Source: an uncultured Clostridia bacterium
GTDB taxonomy: Bacteria > Bacillota > Clostridia > TANB77 > CAG-465
Assembly (NCBI GenBank): GCA_934162655.1
Contig: CAKPJL010000024.1
Span: 1 to 16,283 of the forward strand
Direction: 5' to 3'
DNA: 16,283 nucleotides
The notes beneath the pieces were generated by a model that was not told the DNA's origin, ran no database searches, and was given only the letters and a program-made list of their open reading frames with translations. Both the position numbers and the translations under genes were made by a program. Each line of letters opens with the position of its first letter. Within the stretch, counting starts at the first letter, position 1. Below, in pieces: positions 6,729 through 13,970 of the stretch.

Positions 6729-8164
6729 TATTTTAATATTTCAAGTAATAGTTTATTAACTATTTGTGGATTTGCTTTTCCACGTGATTCCTTCATTATC
6801 TGTCCTACTAAAAATCCTATTGCTTTTTCTTTTCCTGCTTTATAATCAGAAACAGATTGTGGATTTGCATCTACAACTTTTTTTACGATTTCAAGTATTG
6901 CTCCTTCATCTGTAACTTGTTTTAGTCCTTTTTCTTCTACAATATCTTTAGCATCTTTGCCTTCCTTAAACATTTCTATAAATACTTTTTTTGCGATAGC
7001 TGAACTTATCACATTTGTATCAATAAGTTTTATAAGTGATGCAAGATTCTTTGCTGTTACTTTTGAGTCAGAAATTGTTATTTCTTCCTCATTTAACATT
7101 TTAGCAAAATCACTCATAATCCAATTTGCCACTGCTTTAGGATTATTGCAAATGCTATATGCTTCTTCAAAAAATGTAGCTGTCTCTTTTGAAGATACAA
7201 TTTGCTCTGCATCATATTCTGAAAGTCCAAGTTCTTTTATATATCTTTCTTTTTTGATATGTGGCATTTCTGGAAGTGATTTTTTAATATTATCAATATA
7301 TTCATCTGATAAAACTATCGGTGCTAAATCTGGTTCTGGGAAATATCTATAATCATGTGCATCCTCTTTTGAACGCATAGCATATCCATACCCCTTTACA
7401 TCATCATACCTTCTTGTTTCTTGTAAGATAATACCACCGTTTTCTATTTCTTCAATTTGACGTGCTGCTTCATATTCAATAGAGTTATGTATTGCTTTAA
7501 ATGAATTTAAATTTTTAGTTTCTGTTCTTGTTCCAAACTTTGTTTCACCTTTTTTCCTAACAGAAAGGTTTACATCGCAACGAAGTGAACCCTCTTGCAT
7601 TTTACAATCGCACACTTCCAAATATTCAAGTATTGATTTTAATGTTTGCATATACATTACAGCTTCATCTGCTGAACGAATATCAGGCTCTGATACAATC
7701 TCTATTAAAGGAACTGCACATCTATTCATATCAACCAAAGTATCACCTGTAAAGTCATCATGAATAAGTTTTCCTGCATCCTCTTCGATATGTATTCTAG
7801 TTATTCCAACTGTCTTATCTTCCCCATTTACCTTAAAGTCTAAATGTCCTTTTGTACATAGAGGTAAATCATACTGTGAAGTTTGAAATGCTTTTGGTAA
7901 ATCTGGATAAAAGTAATTTTTTCTATCTTGTTTAGAAAAACGTGATATTTCGCAATTAGTTGCAAGACCAGCCTTTACCGCATATTCAACCACCTTTTCA
8001 TTAAGCACTGGTAGCACGCCTGGCATACCTGTGCAAATTGGGCAACAGTGTGTATTTGGATCTTGTCCAAACTCAGTTGAACATCCACAATATATTTTTG
8101 TTTTGGTAGAAAGTTCAGCATGAACTTCCAAACCAATAATCATTTCGTAATCATCTCTTATCAT
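6728..8164 (-). CDS. gatB: Asp-tRNA(Asn)/Glu-tRNA(Gln) amidotransferase subunit B
   Basis: tRNA-binding and kinase-like subunit of GatCAB. It activates the misacylated aspartate or glutamate with ATP and joins it to ammonia channelled from GatA, making Asn-tRNA(Asn) and/or Gln-tRNA(Gln). The 478 residues are full length. The N-terminal cradle domain begins MIIGLEVHAELSTKTKIYC; four zinc-site cysteines are visible (C26, C28, C41, C44 in CGC and CCPICTG). The core has LPKAFQTSQYD and the C-terminal YqeY-like helical domain ends at residue 478 with VGQIMKESRGKANPQIVNKL. The ATG at 8164 has AGGAGG with 8 nt spacing, just after the gatA stop codon. It is the last gene of gatC-gatA-gatB and ends at the bidirectional terminator. 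Confidence 0.97.
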   Translation of the reverse strand: MIRDDYEMIIGLEVHAELSTKTKIYCGCSTEFGQDPNTHCCPICTGMPGVLPVLNEKVVEYAVKAGLATNCEISRFSKQDRKNYFYPDLPKAFQTSQYDLPLCTKGHLDFKVNGEDKTVGITRIHIEEDAGKLIHDDFTGDTLVDMNRCAVPLIEIVSEPDIRSADEAVMYMQTLKSILEYLEVCDCKMQEGSLRCDVNLSVRKKGETKFGTRTETKNLNSFKAIHNSIEYEAARQIEEIENGGIILQETRRYDDVKGYGYAMRSKEDAHDYRYFPEPDLAPIVLSDEYIDNIKKSLPEMPHIKKERYIKELGLSEYDAEQIVSSKETATFFEEAYSICNNPKAVANWIMSDFAKMLNEEEITISDSKVTAKNLASLIKLIDTNVISSAIAKKVFIEMFKEGKDAKDIVEEKGLKQVTDEGAILEIVKKVVDANPQSVSDYKAGKEKAIGFLVGQIMKESRGKANPQIVNKLLLEILK

Positions 8165-8177
8165 AATTCATGCCTCC

Positions 8178-9641
8178 TTACTTAATTTCTGGCTTACAAG
8201 AAGCAAAATTTGTATTTTGTTCAAAAGTGTAAGCAGCCTGAAATAATTTTTCTTCCCCAAAAGCTTTTGCAATAAACTGCATTCCTATTGGAAGGCCTTT
8301 ACTACTAAATCCAGCAGGTACTGAAATTCCTGGAAGACCTGCCATATTAACTGGCACTGTATATATGTCTTCTAAGTACATTTCAAGTGGATTTGAAGTT
8401 TTTTCTCCGAATTTAAATGCTGGTTTTGGTGCAGTTGGTATAACTATAACATCACATTTTTCAAATGCTTTTTTAAAGTCTTCTATAATTAAGGTTCTTA
8501 CTTGTTGTGCACGTTTATAGTATGCGTCATAATATCCAGAAGAAAGTACATATGTACCAAGCAAAATTCTTCTTTTTACCTCATTTCCAAATCCTTCTGT
8601 TCTAGATTTTTTATAAAGATCAATTAAATCTTCAAAATTTTCTGCCCTATGTCCATATCTTATACCATCATATCTTCCTAGATTTGAAGAAGCTTCAGCA
8701 GTAGCAATAATATAATAGGTTGCAAGCGAATATTTAGCATAATCTAGTTTTATATTTACTATACTTGCACCTAAGCTTTTCATTTTTTCTATCGTATTAT
8801 CATATACGCCTCTTACTTCTTCATTTAAGCCTTCTTTTATAAAATCTTCTGCAACTCCTATTTTTAAGTTTGTTGCGTCATTTATTAAAGATTTTGTATA
8901 ATCTATTTTTTCAATATCTGCAGATGTTGTATCAAGCTTGTCATGGCCTGCTATAACATTTAACATTATTGCAGCATCACGAACTGTCTTGGCAAATGGT
9001 CCTATTTGATCAAGTGATGATGCAAATGCAATAAGACCAAATCTTGAAACAAGTCCATAAGTTGGTTTTAATCCCACAACTGAGCAATATGATGCTGGTT
9101 GACGAATAGAACCACCTGTATCACTACCAAGTGCTGCATAAGCCATATCAGCTGACACTGCTGCTGCACTTCCACCGCTAGATCCACCAGGAACACACTC
9201 TGTATTGAATGGATTTTTAGTCTTTTTAAAATATGATGTTTCTGTTGAGCTTCCCATTGCAAACTCATCCATATTTGTTTTTCCTATAATTATAGCACCA
9301 CTATCTTCAAGTAATTTTATAACAGTAGCATCATATGGTGAAACAAAATTTTCAAGCATTCTTGAGGCACAAGTAGCTTTTATATTTTTCATACATATAT
9401 TATCTTTTATAGCTATTGGTACTCCTCCAAGTATACCAATATTTTCACCTGCATCAATCTTTTTTTGCAACATTTCTGCTCTACTATACGCACTATCTTT
9501 TAATATAGAAAGATATGCATCTACTTTTGGTTCTACTTCTTGTATTCTTTCAAATACACTATCCAAAACTTCTTTTATAGTTACTTCTTTATTTTTTATT
9601 TTTTCTGAAATCTCACTTAAAGTTAATTTAAAAAGTTCCAT
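8178..9641 (-). CDS. gatA: Asp-tRNA(Asn)/Glu-tRNA(Gln) amidotransferase subunit A
   Basis: Glutaminase subunit of GatCAB, an amidase-signature enzyme that frees ammonia from glutamine. The 487 residues are a normal length. The Lys-cisSer-Ser catalytic triad is complete and falls at the classical positions: Lys79 (GVPIAIKDN), Ser154 (PGGSSGGSAAA) and Ser178 (GSDTGGSIRQP). The N-terminus MELFKLTLSEISEKI and the C-terminal GLPGISVPAGF and LPIGMQFIAK segments are typical. The ATG at 9641 has AGGAGG with 6 nt spacing. It starts 10 nt after the gatC stop codon; the gatB ribosome binding site lies at its 3' end, so the three subunits are translated from one message. Confidence 0.97.
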   Translation of the reverse strand: MELFKLTLSEISEKIKNKEVTIKEVLDSVFERIQEVEPKVDAYLSILKDSAYSRAEMLQKKIDAGENIGILGGVPIAIKDNICMKNIKATCASRMLENFVSPYDATVIKLLEDSGAIIIGKTNMDEFAMGSSTETSYFKKTKNPFNTECVPGGSSGGSAAAVSADMAYAALGSDTGGSIRQPASYCSVVGLKPTYGLVSRFGLIAFASSLDQIGPFAKTVRDAAIMLNVIAGHDKLDTTSADIEKIDYTKSLINDATNLKIGVAEDFIKEGLNEEVRGVYDNTIEKMKSLGASIVNIKLDYAKYSLATYYIIATAEASSNLGRYDGIRYGHRAENFEDLIDLYKKSRTEGFGNEVKRRILLGTYVLSSGYYDAYYKRAQQVRTLIIEDFKKAFEKCDVIVIPTAPKPAFKFGEKTSNPLEMYLEDIYTVPVNMAGLPGISVPAGFSSKGLPIGMQFIAKAFGEEKLFQAAYTFEQNTNFASCKPEIK

Positions 9642-9651
9642 ACATTTCCTC

Positions 9652-9939
9652 CTATTCTATTACCTTTGGCACACTTACACAACCGCCAGCCTTAGTTGGT
9701 GCATTTTTTAAAATCTCTTCTCTATCATATGAAGGTTTAACCTCATCTTTTCTAAATACATTTTTAATATCTAATATATGGTTTGTTGGTTTTACATTAC
9801 TAACATCTATACTAGATAGAGTATTTGCATAATCAACAATATTATCAAGATCAGTAGTATACTTTTCTAGCTCACTATCAGATATTTCAAGTCTTGCAAG
9901 TTTTGCAATATGAATTATGTCCTCTTTTGATACACTCAT
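9652..9939 (-). CDS. gatC: Asp-tRNA(Asn)/Glu-tRNA(Gln) amidotransferase subunit C
   Basis: Small belt-like subunit that wraps GatA and stabilises its contact with GatB. It has 95 residues, the usual size. The N-terminal DIIHIAKLARLEISDSELE (7-25), the central YANTLSSIDVSNVKPTNHI and the C-terminal FRKDEVKPSYDREEILKNAP are conserved family segments. The ATG at 9939 has GGGGGAG with 6 nt spacing. It is the first gene of gatCAB, directly behind a perfect consensus promoter, which suits constant high expression of an essential pathway. Confidence 0.96.
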   Translation of the reverse strand: MSVSKEDIIHIAKLARLEISDSELEKYTTDLDNIVDYANTLSSIDVSNVKPTNHILDIKNVFRKDEVKPSYDREEILKNAPTKAGGCVSVPKVIE

Positions 9940-9966
9940 AAAAAACTCCCCCTAACAATACAGACT

Positions 9967-9995
9967 ATTATACTTCAAAAAGCCCGAACTGTCAA
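9967..9995 (-). promoter_or_regulatory. Sigma-A promoter of gatCAB
   Basis: Perfect consensus on the minus strand: TTGACA (9995-9990), 17-nt spacer, TATAAT (9972-9967). The transcript start is expected near 9960, about 20 nt before gatC. It lies just past the terminator at 10006-10039. Confidence 0.9.
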
Positions 9996-10005
9996 TTATT
10001 TAAAT

Positions 10006-10039
10006 AAAAAAAATAGACCGACTTTTAAAAAGTCAGTCT
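10006..10039 (-). terminator. Minus-strand terminator isolating gatCAB from the upstream gap
   Basis: On the minus strand AGACTGACTTTT (10039-10028) pairs with AAAAGTCGGTCT (10026-10015) through one T-G wobble, followed after one base by eight Ts. On the plus strand the wobble becomes a C-A mismatch, so it favours minus-strand transcripts. The nearest upstream gene, divIC, already has its own terminator 300 nt earlier, so this one may serve a transcript from the gap. Confidence 0.8.
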
Positions 10040-10047
10040 TAAAATTG

Positions 10048-10190
10048 TTATATTTTTAATTCATCAAATGCACTGGCAACTGTCTCATAATTAAATTTGC
10101 TCATTTCTTATCTTGTCTTTTCTTCTAGCAGCCTATAATATTTTGTGCTTCCATTCCTACATCCTCATTAATTGAATTAAAAACTAATTA
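10048..10190 (-). pseudogene. Possible degraded coding fragments in a 320-nt gap
   Basis: The stretch 10041-10341 has no intact gene. On the minus strand short open segments lie in three different frames: NSINEDVGMEAQNIIGC ending in a stop near 10127, ARRKDKIRNEQI ending near 10091, and MSKFNYETVASAFDELKI (ATG 10104 to stop 10048). Read in order they look like one helical protein broken by frameshifts and stops, ending just before the terminator at 10039. None has a good ribosome binding site. I do not recognise the family. The alternative is chance open frames in a non-coding or small-RNA region. Confidence 0.25.
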
Positions 10191-10341
10191 CACATCCTCT
10201 TTTTTTGTAAAAATCTTTAGTCAAATTCTTTTTCATAATTAGTTCTTCTTTTTAATACTTTAGGCTTAAAGTTATAATCCTATTTACAAAAAAATCATGA
10301 TAGTTCTAGTATGTTTTTTTTATAAAAGTCAAACTAATTTT

Positions 10342-10365
10342 AAAAAAAGCTCTTAAAAAAGTGCT
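10342..10365 (-). terminator. Terminator of yabP-yabQ-divIC
   Basis: On the minus strand AGCACTT (10365-10359) pairs with AAGAGCT (10354-10348) with one A-A mismatch and a TTTT loop, followed by seven Ts. The stem overlaps the divIC stop codon. It is a short stem, so efficiency may be modest. Confidence 0.6.
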
Positions 10366-10672
10366 ATTTGTTTGTATCTATAAATACCTTTTCATATGGC
10401 TTTACATAACCTAACGTATCACGTGCCACTTGCTCTATATATTCTACTGTTTCAATATTTTGAGATTGATTTTTATAATATTCTGTTAGTTCTTTTTTTG
10501 AAGCAATTTCTGAATTATACATCTCTATTTGAGAATTATAATTATTTATTTGCAATTGTTGATCATAAATAGTATAAACAAAGTACAATGAAAATACAAC
10601 AAGCACAAAAATTAATATCTTAGTGCTTTTTACGTTCTTTTTTAACTTTTTTACCTCTACTTTTTTTTCCAT
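10364..10672 (-). CDS. divIC: Septum formation initiator family protein (DivIC/FtsB-like)
   Basis: Bitopic cell-division protein of the DivIC/FtsB family, which works with FtsL and DivIB/FtsQ in the divisome. The 102 residues show a lysine-rich cytoplasmic N-terminus (1-18), one membrane segment (about 19-36), a coiled coil (about 40-75) and the C-terminal family signature EYIEQVARDTLGYVKPYEKV (77-96). The gene start overlaps the end of yabQ by 53 nt; AGAGG lies about 10 nt before the ATG. The yabP-yabQ-divIC order is the same as in Bacillus subtilis, which strongly supports the name. Because division is needed in growth, the candidate internal promoter at 10727-10755 would let it be expressed independently of the sporulation promoter. 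Confidence 0.87.
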   Translation of the reverse strand: MEKKVEVKKLKKNVKSTKILIFVLVVFSLYFVYTIYDQQLQINNYNSQIEMYNSEIASKKELTEYYKNQSQNIETVEYIEQVARDTLGYVKPYEKVFIDTNK

Positions 10673-11156
10673 GCTTTTCTAACCTCTTTTGTTTCTTAAA
10701 TACACAAAAAACTAATCTTCTACATAATGATACAATATATAAAAACTTTTTGCAACATATTTTTATAAATTTTGCTAAAATATTTTTTATTCTTATTATA
10801 ATGCTAAATATCAATTTTTCTGGAATAACTAAAAAATCAATGAAGTTTCTAGATAATTTTATAATTGATACAAATAGCTTAATAGTAAGTTTGCTAATTA
10901 ACAAAAAGTAAATGCTAGCCCCAAAAAACATTGCAAGAAATATATAAAATCTTATCTCTGTATCTAAAAATAATATTATACTTGCCAGTATAACTGCTAG
11001 TACTATTATAAAATAAATAATATCTTGAATGTTTACAATAAAAGTTGAAACTTTTTTTGTTTTCCTATATGCTCTAAAAAAATCAAATATTATACCTATA
11101 ATAAGTCCAACTATGATAAATTTAAAAAACTCTAACAAATGATTTGAAAAAGGCAT
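10620..11156 (-). CDS. yabQ: Spore cortex biosynthesis protein YabQ
   Basis: Membrane protein of 178 residues needed for spore cortex formation in Bacillus; it sits in the forespore outer membrane. The N-terminus has the family pattern FFKFIIVGLIIGIIFDFFRA (10-29), then VNIQDIIYFIIVL and ETEIRFYIFLAMFFGASIYFLL-like segments giving about three membrane spans up to residue 88. The C-terminal 70 residues are strongly basic (KKSRGKKVKKERKKH at the end) and poorly conserved in the family. The ATG at 11156 has AGGGG close upstream. It starts 13 nt after yabP and its 3' end overlaps divIC by 53 nt in another frame. Part of the run led by the sigma-E-like promoter. Confidence 0.85.
   Translation of the reverse strand: MPFSNHLLEFFKFIIVGLIIGIIFDFFRAYRKTKKVSTFIVNIQDIIYFIIVLAVILASIILFLDTEIRFYIFLAMFFGASIYFLLISKLTIKLFVSIIKLSRNFIDFLVIPEKLIFSIIIRIKNILAKFIKICCKKFLYIVSLCRRLVFCVFKKQKRLEKHGKKSRGKKVKKERKKH
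10727..10755 (-). promoter_or_regulatory. Possible internal sigma-A promoter for divIC inside yabQ
   Basis: Minus strand TTGCAA (10755-10750), 17-nt spacer, TATCAT (10732-10727). The transcript would start near 10720, about 48 nt before divIC. Both boxes are imperfect and the region is very AT-rich, so a chance match is possible. Confidence 0.45.
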
Positions 11157-11169
11157 ACTTTCCCCTACT

Positions 11170-11454
11170 TTACTTAAATAACTTATTCATAAATCCAGCT
11201 TTTTTACCATTTGTAACATCACTATATGCTACTGCTCCAATTCTTCCTTCAACAATAAGCTCATTATTATCTAAATTTAGTTTATTCATCTTTAAGTCAT
11301 CACCTTTTATAGTCAATATACCAAGGTCAGTTTGGGCAAGCACTAACTCGTCATCAAAACTGTGTATATCAATTACACCAGTAACTGTTAGTTTCTCTCT
11401 GTTTTCTAATATTATACTTTGATTTGTAAATTTATTTATTTTTTTATCTTCCAT
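11170..11454 (-). CDS. yabP: Sporulation protein YabP
   Basis: Small sporulation protein of 94 residues from the YabP/YqfC family, required for proper spore formation in Bacillus and made in the mother cell. The body is a beta-rich fold with NREKLTVTGVIDIHSFDDEL and LGILTIKGDDLKMNKLNLDN, the typical YabP pattern of a first strand set ending in a regulated-envelope-like GDDL turn, followed by ELIVEGRIGAVAYSD. The start is ATG 11454: AAGGAG sits 8 nt upstream. The in-frame GTG at 11463 lies within that binding site and is unlikely. It heads yabP-yabQ-divIC and is preceded by a sigma-E-like promoter. The yabO/hslR-like gene that precedes yabP in Bacillus is absent here. Confidence 0.86.
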   Translation of the reverse strand: MEDKKINKFTNQSIILENREKLTVTGVIDIHSFDDELVLAQTDLGILTIKGDDLKMNKLNLDNNELIVEGRIGAVAYSDVTNGKKAGFMNKLFK

Positions 11455-11485
11455 TCTTTTCACTCCTTATCTTTTTGTATATTAA

Positions 11486-11514
11486 ATCGTATGTCATATA
11501 TTTAATATATATTC
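11486..11514 (-). promoter_or_regulatory. Sigma-E-like mother-cell promoter of yabP
   Basis: Minus strand GAATATA (11514-11508), 14-nt spacer, CATACGAT (11493-11486). This follows the sigma-E pattern of an ATA-containing -35 and CATACANT -10 with one mismatch (G for A). Placed 25-30 nt before the yabP ribosome binding site, and yabP is known to be sigma-E dependent in Bacillus. Confidence 0.65.
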
Positions 11515-11546
11515 AGCTTTTTTCATAATTATTCAAAAAAATCATT

Positions 11547-11583
11547 AAAATAAACACTTAAAGTACAAATTACCCTAAGTGTT
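11547..11583 (-). terminator. Terminator of the der-to-DUF2752 run
   Basis: An 8-bp stem (11553-11560 with 11576-11583) with a 15-nt loop, directly next to the DUF2752 stop codon and followed on the minus strand by TTTATTTT. The next gene, yabP, starts from its own promoter after it. Confidence 0.65.
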
Positions 11584-11955
11584 CTAAATTTTTCTTATTA
11601 TATTTACTATAAAGCTAACTACTAGTAGTGAAATGATTAAAACAGCATATTTCTCTAAAAATCCAATTACCTTGTCTTCAAATGTTTTTTTATTCTTTAT
11701 AATATCGTATAAAAGTGAAATAAATGCAACTATTAAAAATATAAATAAAAAAGGAGAAAGTATATTATAAGAAAATGCTCCAATTATATCTAATGATAAA
11801 ATACATTTAAAAGCTCTTGTCATCCCACAGCCTGGACATGGGATTTTAATAATGGTATGGAACAGACAAGGTATACTAATAAAATCAAAATAAATTAGTA
11901 TACCAAGAATAAATCCACAAATTAAAATACATATTTTTTTTAATCTATTATTCAT
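11584..11955 (-). CDS. DUF2752 domain membrane protein
   Basis: Small integral membrane protein of 123 residues, function unknown. It carries the DUF2752 hallmark CPGCGMTRAF (Cys40, Cys43), here preceded by IPCLFHT (Cys30), with membrane segments at about 7-25, 60-80 and 98-119. The start is taken as ATG 11955, one base after the stop codon of the TM2 gene. A longer reading from 12060 would lie almost entirely within the TM2 gene and adds no conserved sequence. There is only a weak ribosome binding site, so it is probably translated by coupling to the upstream gene. It is the last gene of the der-plsY-ppaC-TM2-DUF2752 run. The close CxxC-type motif hints at metal or redox chemistry, but that is inference. 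Confidence 0.82.
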   Translation of the reverse strand: MNNRLKKICILICGFILGILIYFDFISIPCLFHTIIKIPCPGCGMTRAFKCILSLDIIGAFSYNILSPFLFIFLIVAFISLLYDIIKNKKTFEDKVIGFLEKYAVLIISLLVVSFIVNIIRKI

Positions 11956-11956
11956 T

Positions 11957-12403
11957 TTAATCTTTAAGTATTTTTCCCTCTGCATCTTTAAAATCTTTTG
12001 ATGTAAGAGCCATAATTCCTTCAACCATTCCCCAAATACCAGAAACTCCTGCAAGAACACCGCATGAAAGAATTGTTATTAATAATTGTGCTACTGCTTT
12101 TCCTGTAAATCCAAGATAAAAGTTGTGAACACCAAATGCACCTAAAAATATGCCAAAAAGTCCTGCTGCAATTTTTGACTTATTAGAATAGTCTTTATTT
12201 AAATCTTCATTTGAAGTATAGCTATTATTATTGCTATCTTGGTTACTGCTAGAATTATTTTCTAATACTACAATTGGTGCTACATTTTCTTTTTCATCTA
12301 CATTTTGCTCAGATACTACTTCTGATGTTTGTTCTATTTTCTCACCACAATTAGGACAAAACTTTTCTTTATCTATTTTATTTCCACAATTTGTACAAAA
12401 CAT
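11957..12403 (-). CDS. Zinc-ribbon and TM2 domain membrane protein
   Basis: Protein of 148 residues with an N-terminal zinc ribbon (MFCTNCGNKIDKEKFCPNCG; Cys3, Cys6, Cys16, Cys19), an acidic and Asn/Ser-rich linker (about 24-70) and a C-terminal TM2 domain (about 75-140) with KSKIAAGLFGIFLGAFGVHN, FYLGFTGKAVAQL and the two membrane helices joined by a short turn containing SCG. TM2 proteins are widespread and their bacterial role is unknown. AGGAGG precedes the ATG at 12403 with 8 nt spacing and overlaps the end of ppaC. The DUF2752 gene follows one base after its stop. Such TM2/DUF2752 pairs suggest a shared membrane function. Confidence 0.88.
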   Translation of the reverse strand: MFCTNCGNKIDKEKFCPNCGEKIEQTSEVVSEQNVDEKENVAPIVVLENNSSSNQDSNNNSYTSNEDLNKDYSNKSKIAAGLFGIFLGAFGVHNFYLGFTGKAVAQLLITILSCGVLAGVSGIWGMVEGIMALTSKDFKDAEGKILKD

Positions 12404-12416
12404 AAATTATCCCTCC

Positions 12417-13337
12417 TTAAACATTTTTCATAAGATTTGGTATTAATTGTTTTTTTCTTGAAACAACACCTGGTAAAAATGCCTTATTATCTTCTAATGT
12501 AACATTAAATGCTTTTTCAAATACGTCTTTCTTTTCACCAAGTACAATAGCGTAAGAATTACTATTTAAAATATCTGTTATAGCAAGAACAAATAAATCT
12601 AATCCTTTTGATTCTATCTCACCTTTTATTTCATTTTCTAATTTTTCTTTTCTTTTTAACATCTCATCAAAATCTACTGTATTTACTTGTGCTACAATTG
12701 CATTATAACTTCCTAGTGCGACCTCTTTGGCATCTAAGTTTATTAATTCTTTTTCTGTTAAGTCTGAAAGATCGGTACCAGCTTTTAACATATTTAATCC
12801 GTAAACATTTACATCTACTTGTGCAATTTTTTCTAATTTACTTGCTACTTCAACATCCTTTTTGGTACAAGTTGGAGATTTAAAAAGTAATGTATCAGAT
12901 ATTATTGCAGAAAGCATTAGACCTGCTATATCTTTTTCTATTTCAATATTGTTTCTTACATATAAATCATATATTATAGTTGCTGTACATCCAACCGGTT
13001 CTGCTATATAATATAGTGGTTCTGCTGTCACAAAATCAGCAATTCTATGGTGATCAACTACCATCTTTATATTTGCTTTCCCTATTCCTTCTACACTTTG
13101 AGCAAATTCATTATGATCTACTAATATCACATCTTGTGCTTCTTTAACCTCTTTAATCTCTCTTGGTGCTTCTATACCAAAATAATTTAGTACATATGCA
13201 GTTTCTTTATTTATATTTCCAAGTCTTACTGCCTCTACATCTTCACCCAATTTATTTTTTAAATTAGCAAGACAGATACTAGATGTTATAGTATCTGTAT
13301 CTGGACTTTTATGTCCAAAAATTAATGTTTTATTCAT
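12417..13337 (-). CDS. ppaC: Manganese-dependent inorganic pyrophosphatase (family II)
   Basis: Cytoplasmic DHH-family enzyme that hydrolyses pyrophosphate to two phosphates and so drives biosynthetic reactions, including tRNA charging and phospholipid synthesis. The 306 residues match the Bacillus enzyme in size. Metal ligands fall where expected: His9, Asp13, Asp15 in GHKSPDTDT, Asp74 in ILVDHNEF, His96 and His97 in VVDHHRIAD, and Asp148 in SDTLLF. The C-terminal DHHA2 domain has the substrate-binding GVVSRKKQLIP near the end. No CBS/DRTGG regulatory insert, so it should not be adenine-nucleotide regulated. GGGGAGAAG lies before the ATG. It begins 15 nt after plsY within the der run. Confidence 0.96.
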   Translation of the reverse strand: MNKTLIFGHKSPDTDTITSSICLANLKNKLGEDVEAVRLGNINKETAYVLNYFGIEAPREIKEVKEAQDVILVDHNEFAQSVEGIGKANIKMVVDHHRIADFVTAEPLYYIAEPVGCTATIIYDLYVRNNIEIEKDIAGLMLSAIISDTLLFKSPTCTKKDVEVASKLEKIAQVDVNVYGLNMLKAGTDLSDLTEKELINLDAKEVALGSYNAIVAQVNTVDFDEMLKRKEKLENEIKGEIESKGLDLFVLAITDILNSNSYAIVLGEKKDVFEKAFNVTLEDNKAFLPGVVSRKKQLIPNLMKNV

Positions 13338-13352
13338 TTATCTTCTCCCCTT

Positions 13353-13970
13353 TTACATTTTAAATATTTTTTCTTGTTTTTGAAAAATTCTTTTTATATT
13401 ATTTCTATGTTTAAATAGAATAATAAATGTTATTATTGAAACTGGAAATGTATATGAAAAGTCCATAACTATTATTAAGACCAAATACATTATAATTCCT
13501 ATAAGTGTTGATACAGAAGGTATTCTTGTAAATATATATACTAAAGCACATACTACTATACAAATAACTGCATATTTATAATTAAGTATTAATGCAAGCA
13601 CTGTTGCAACTACAACACCTTTTCCGCCTCTAAATCCATAATATACTGGAAAACAATGCCCAAATGTAGCTGCAAGTATAAAAGCAGACATTATATATCC
13701 TTCAAAACCTTGCAAGAATATATCACACATTTTAGATATTAACATGTAACTTATAAGTACCTTTAAAATATCTAGCACTACTACTACAAATCCAAGAGGC
13801 CTTCCAAGCACTCTCATTGCATTTGCAGTTCCTGCATTTCCTGAACCTAACTTTCTTATATCTTGACCTGTTTTTTTCTTACATATTATTATAGATGGAT
13901 TTATAGAACATATAAAGTAAGTAATAAGAAATGTTAATATAACATATATATTTAAAATTTCTTTTATCAT
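13353..13970 (-). CDS. plsY: Glycerol-3-phosphate acyltransferase PlsY
   Basis: Polytopic membrane enzyme that transfers the acyl group of acyl-phosphate to glycerol-3-phosphate, giving lysophosphatidic acid, the first committed phospholipid step (PlsX-PlsY pathway). The 205 residues carry all three family motifs: GSGNAGTANAMRVLG (43-57), GHCFPVYYGFRGGKGVVVAT (105-124) and the C-terminal KHRNNIKRIFQKQEKIF (186-202). About five membrane helices lie between them. The ATG overlaps the der stop codon by four bases (ATGA), indicating translational coupling. der-plsY adjacency is common in Firmicutes. Confidence 0.95.
   Translation of the reverse strand: MIKEILNIYVILTFLITYFICSINPSIIICKKKTGQDIRKLGSGNAGTANAMRVLGRPLGFVVVVLDILKVLISYMLISKMCDIFLQGFEGYIMSAFILAATFGHCFPVYYGFRGGKGVVVATVLALILNYKYAVICIVVCALVYIFTRIPSVSTLIGIIMYLVLIIVMDFSYTFPVSIITFIILFKHRNNIKRIFQKQEKIFKM

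Noticed and set aside
10041..10341. Mobile-element remnant or attachment site in the gap
   Set aside because: No terminal inverted repeats, target duplications or tRNA end are visible; only short broken frames.
10620..10672. The yabQ-divIC overlap as a frameshift splitting one gene
   Set aside because: The two products are complete members of different families in the known yabQ-divIC order, and divIC has its own ribosome binding site.
11455..11463. GTG 11463 as start of YabP
   Set aside because: The GTG is part of the AAGGAGTG ribosome binding site serving ATG 11454.
11956..12060. Longer start for the DUF2752 protein at 12060
   Set aside because: The extra 35 residues lie in another frame of the TM2 gene, and the conserved part begins at ATG 11955 right after the TM2 stop.
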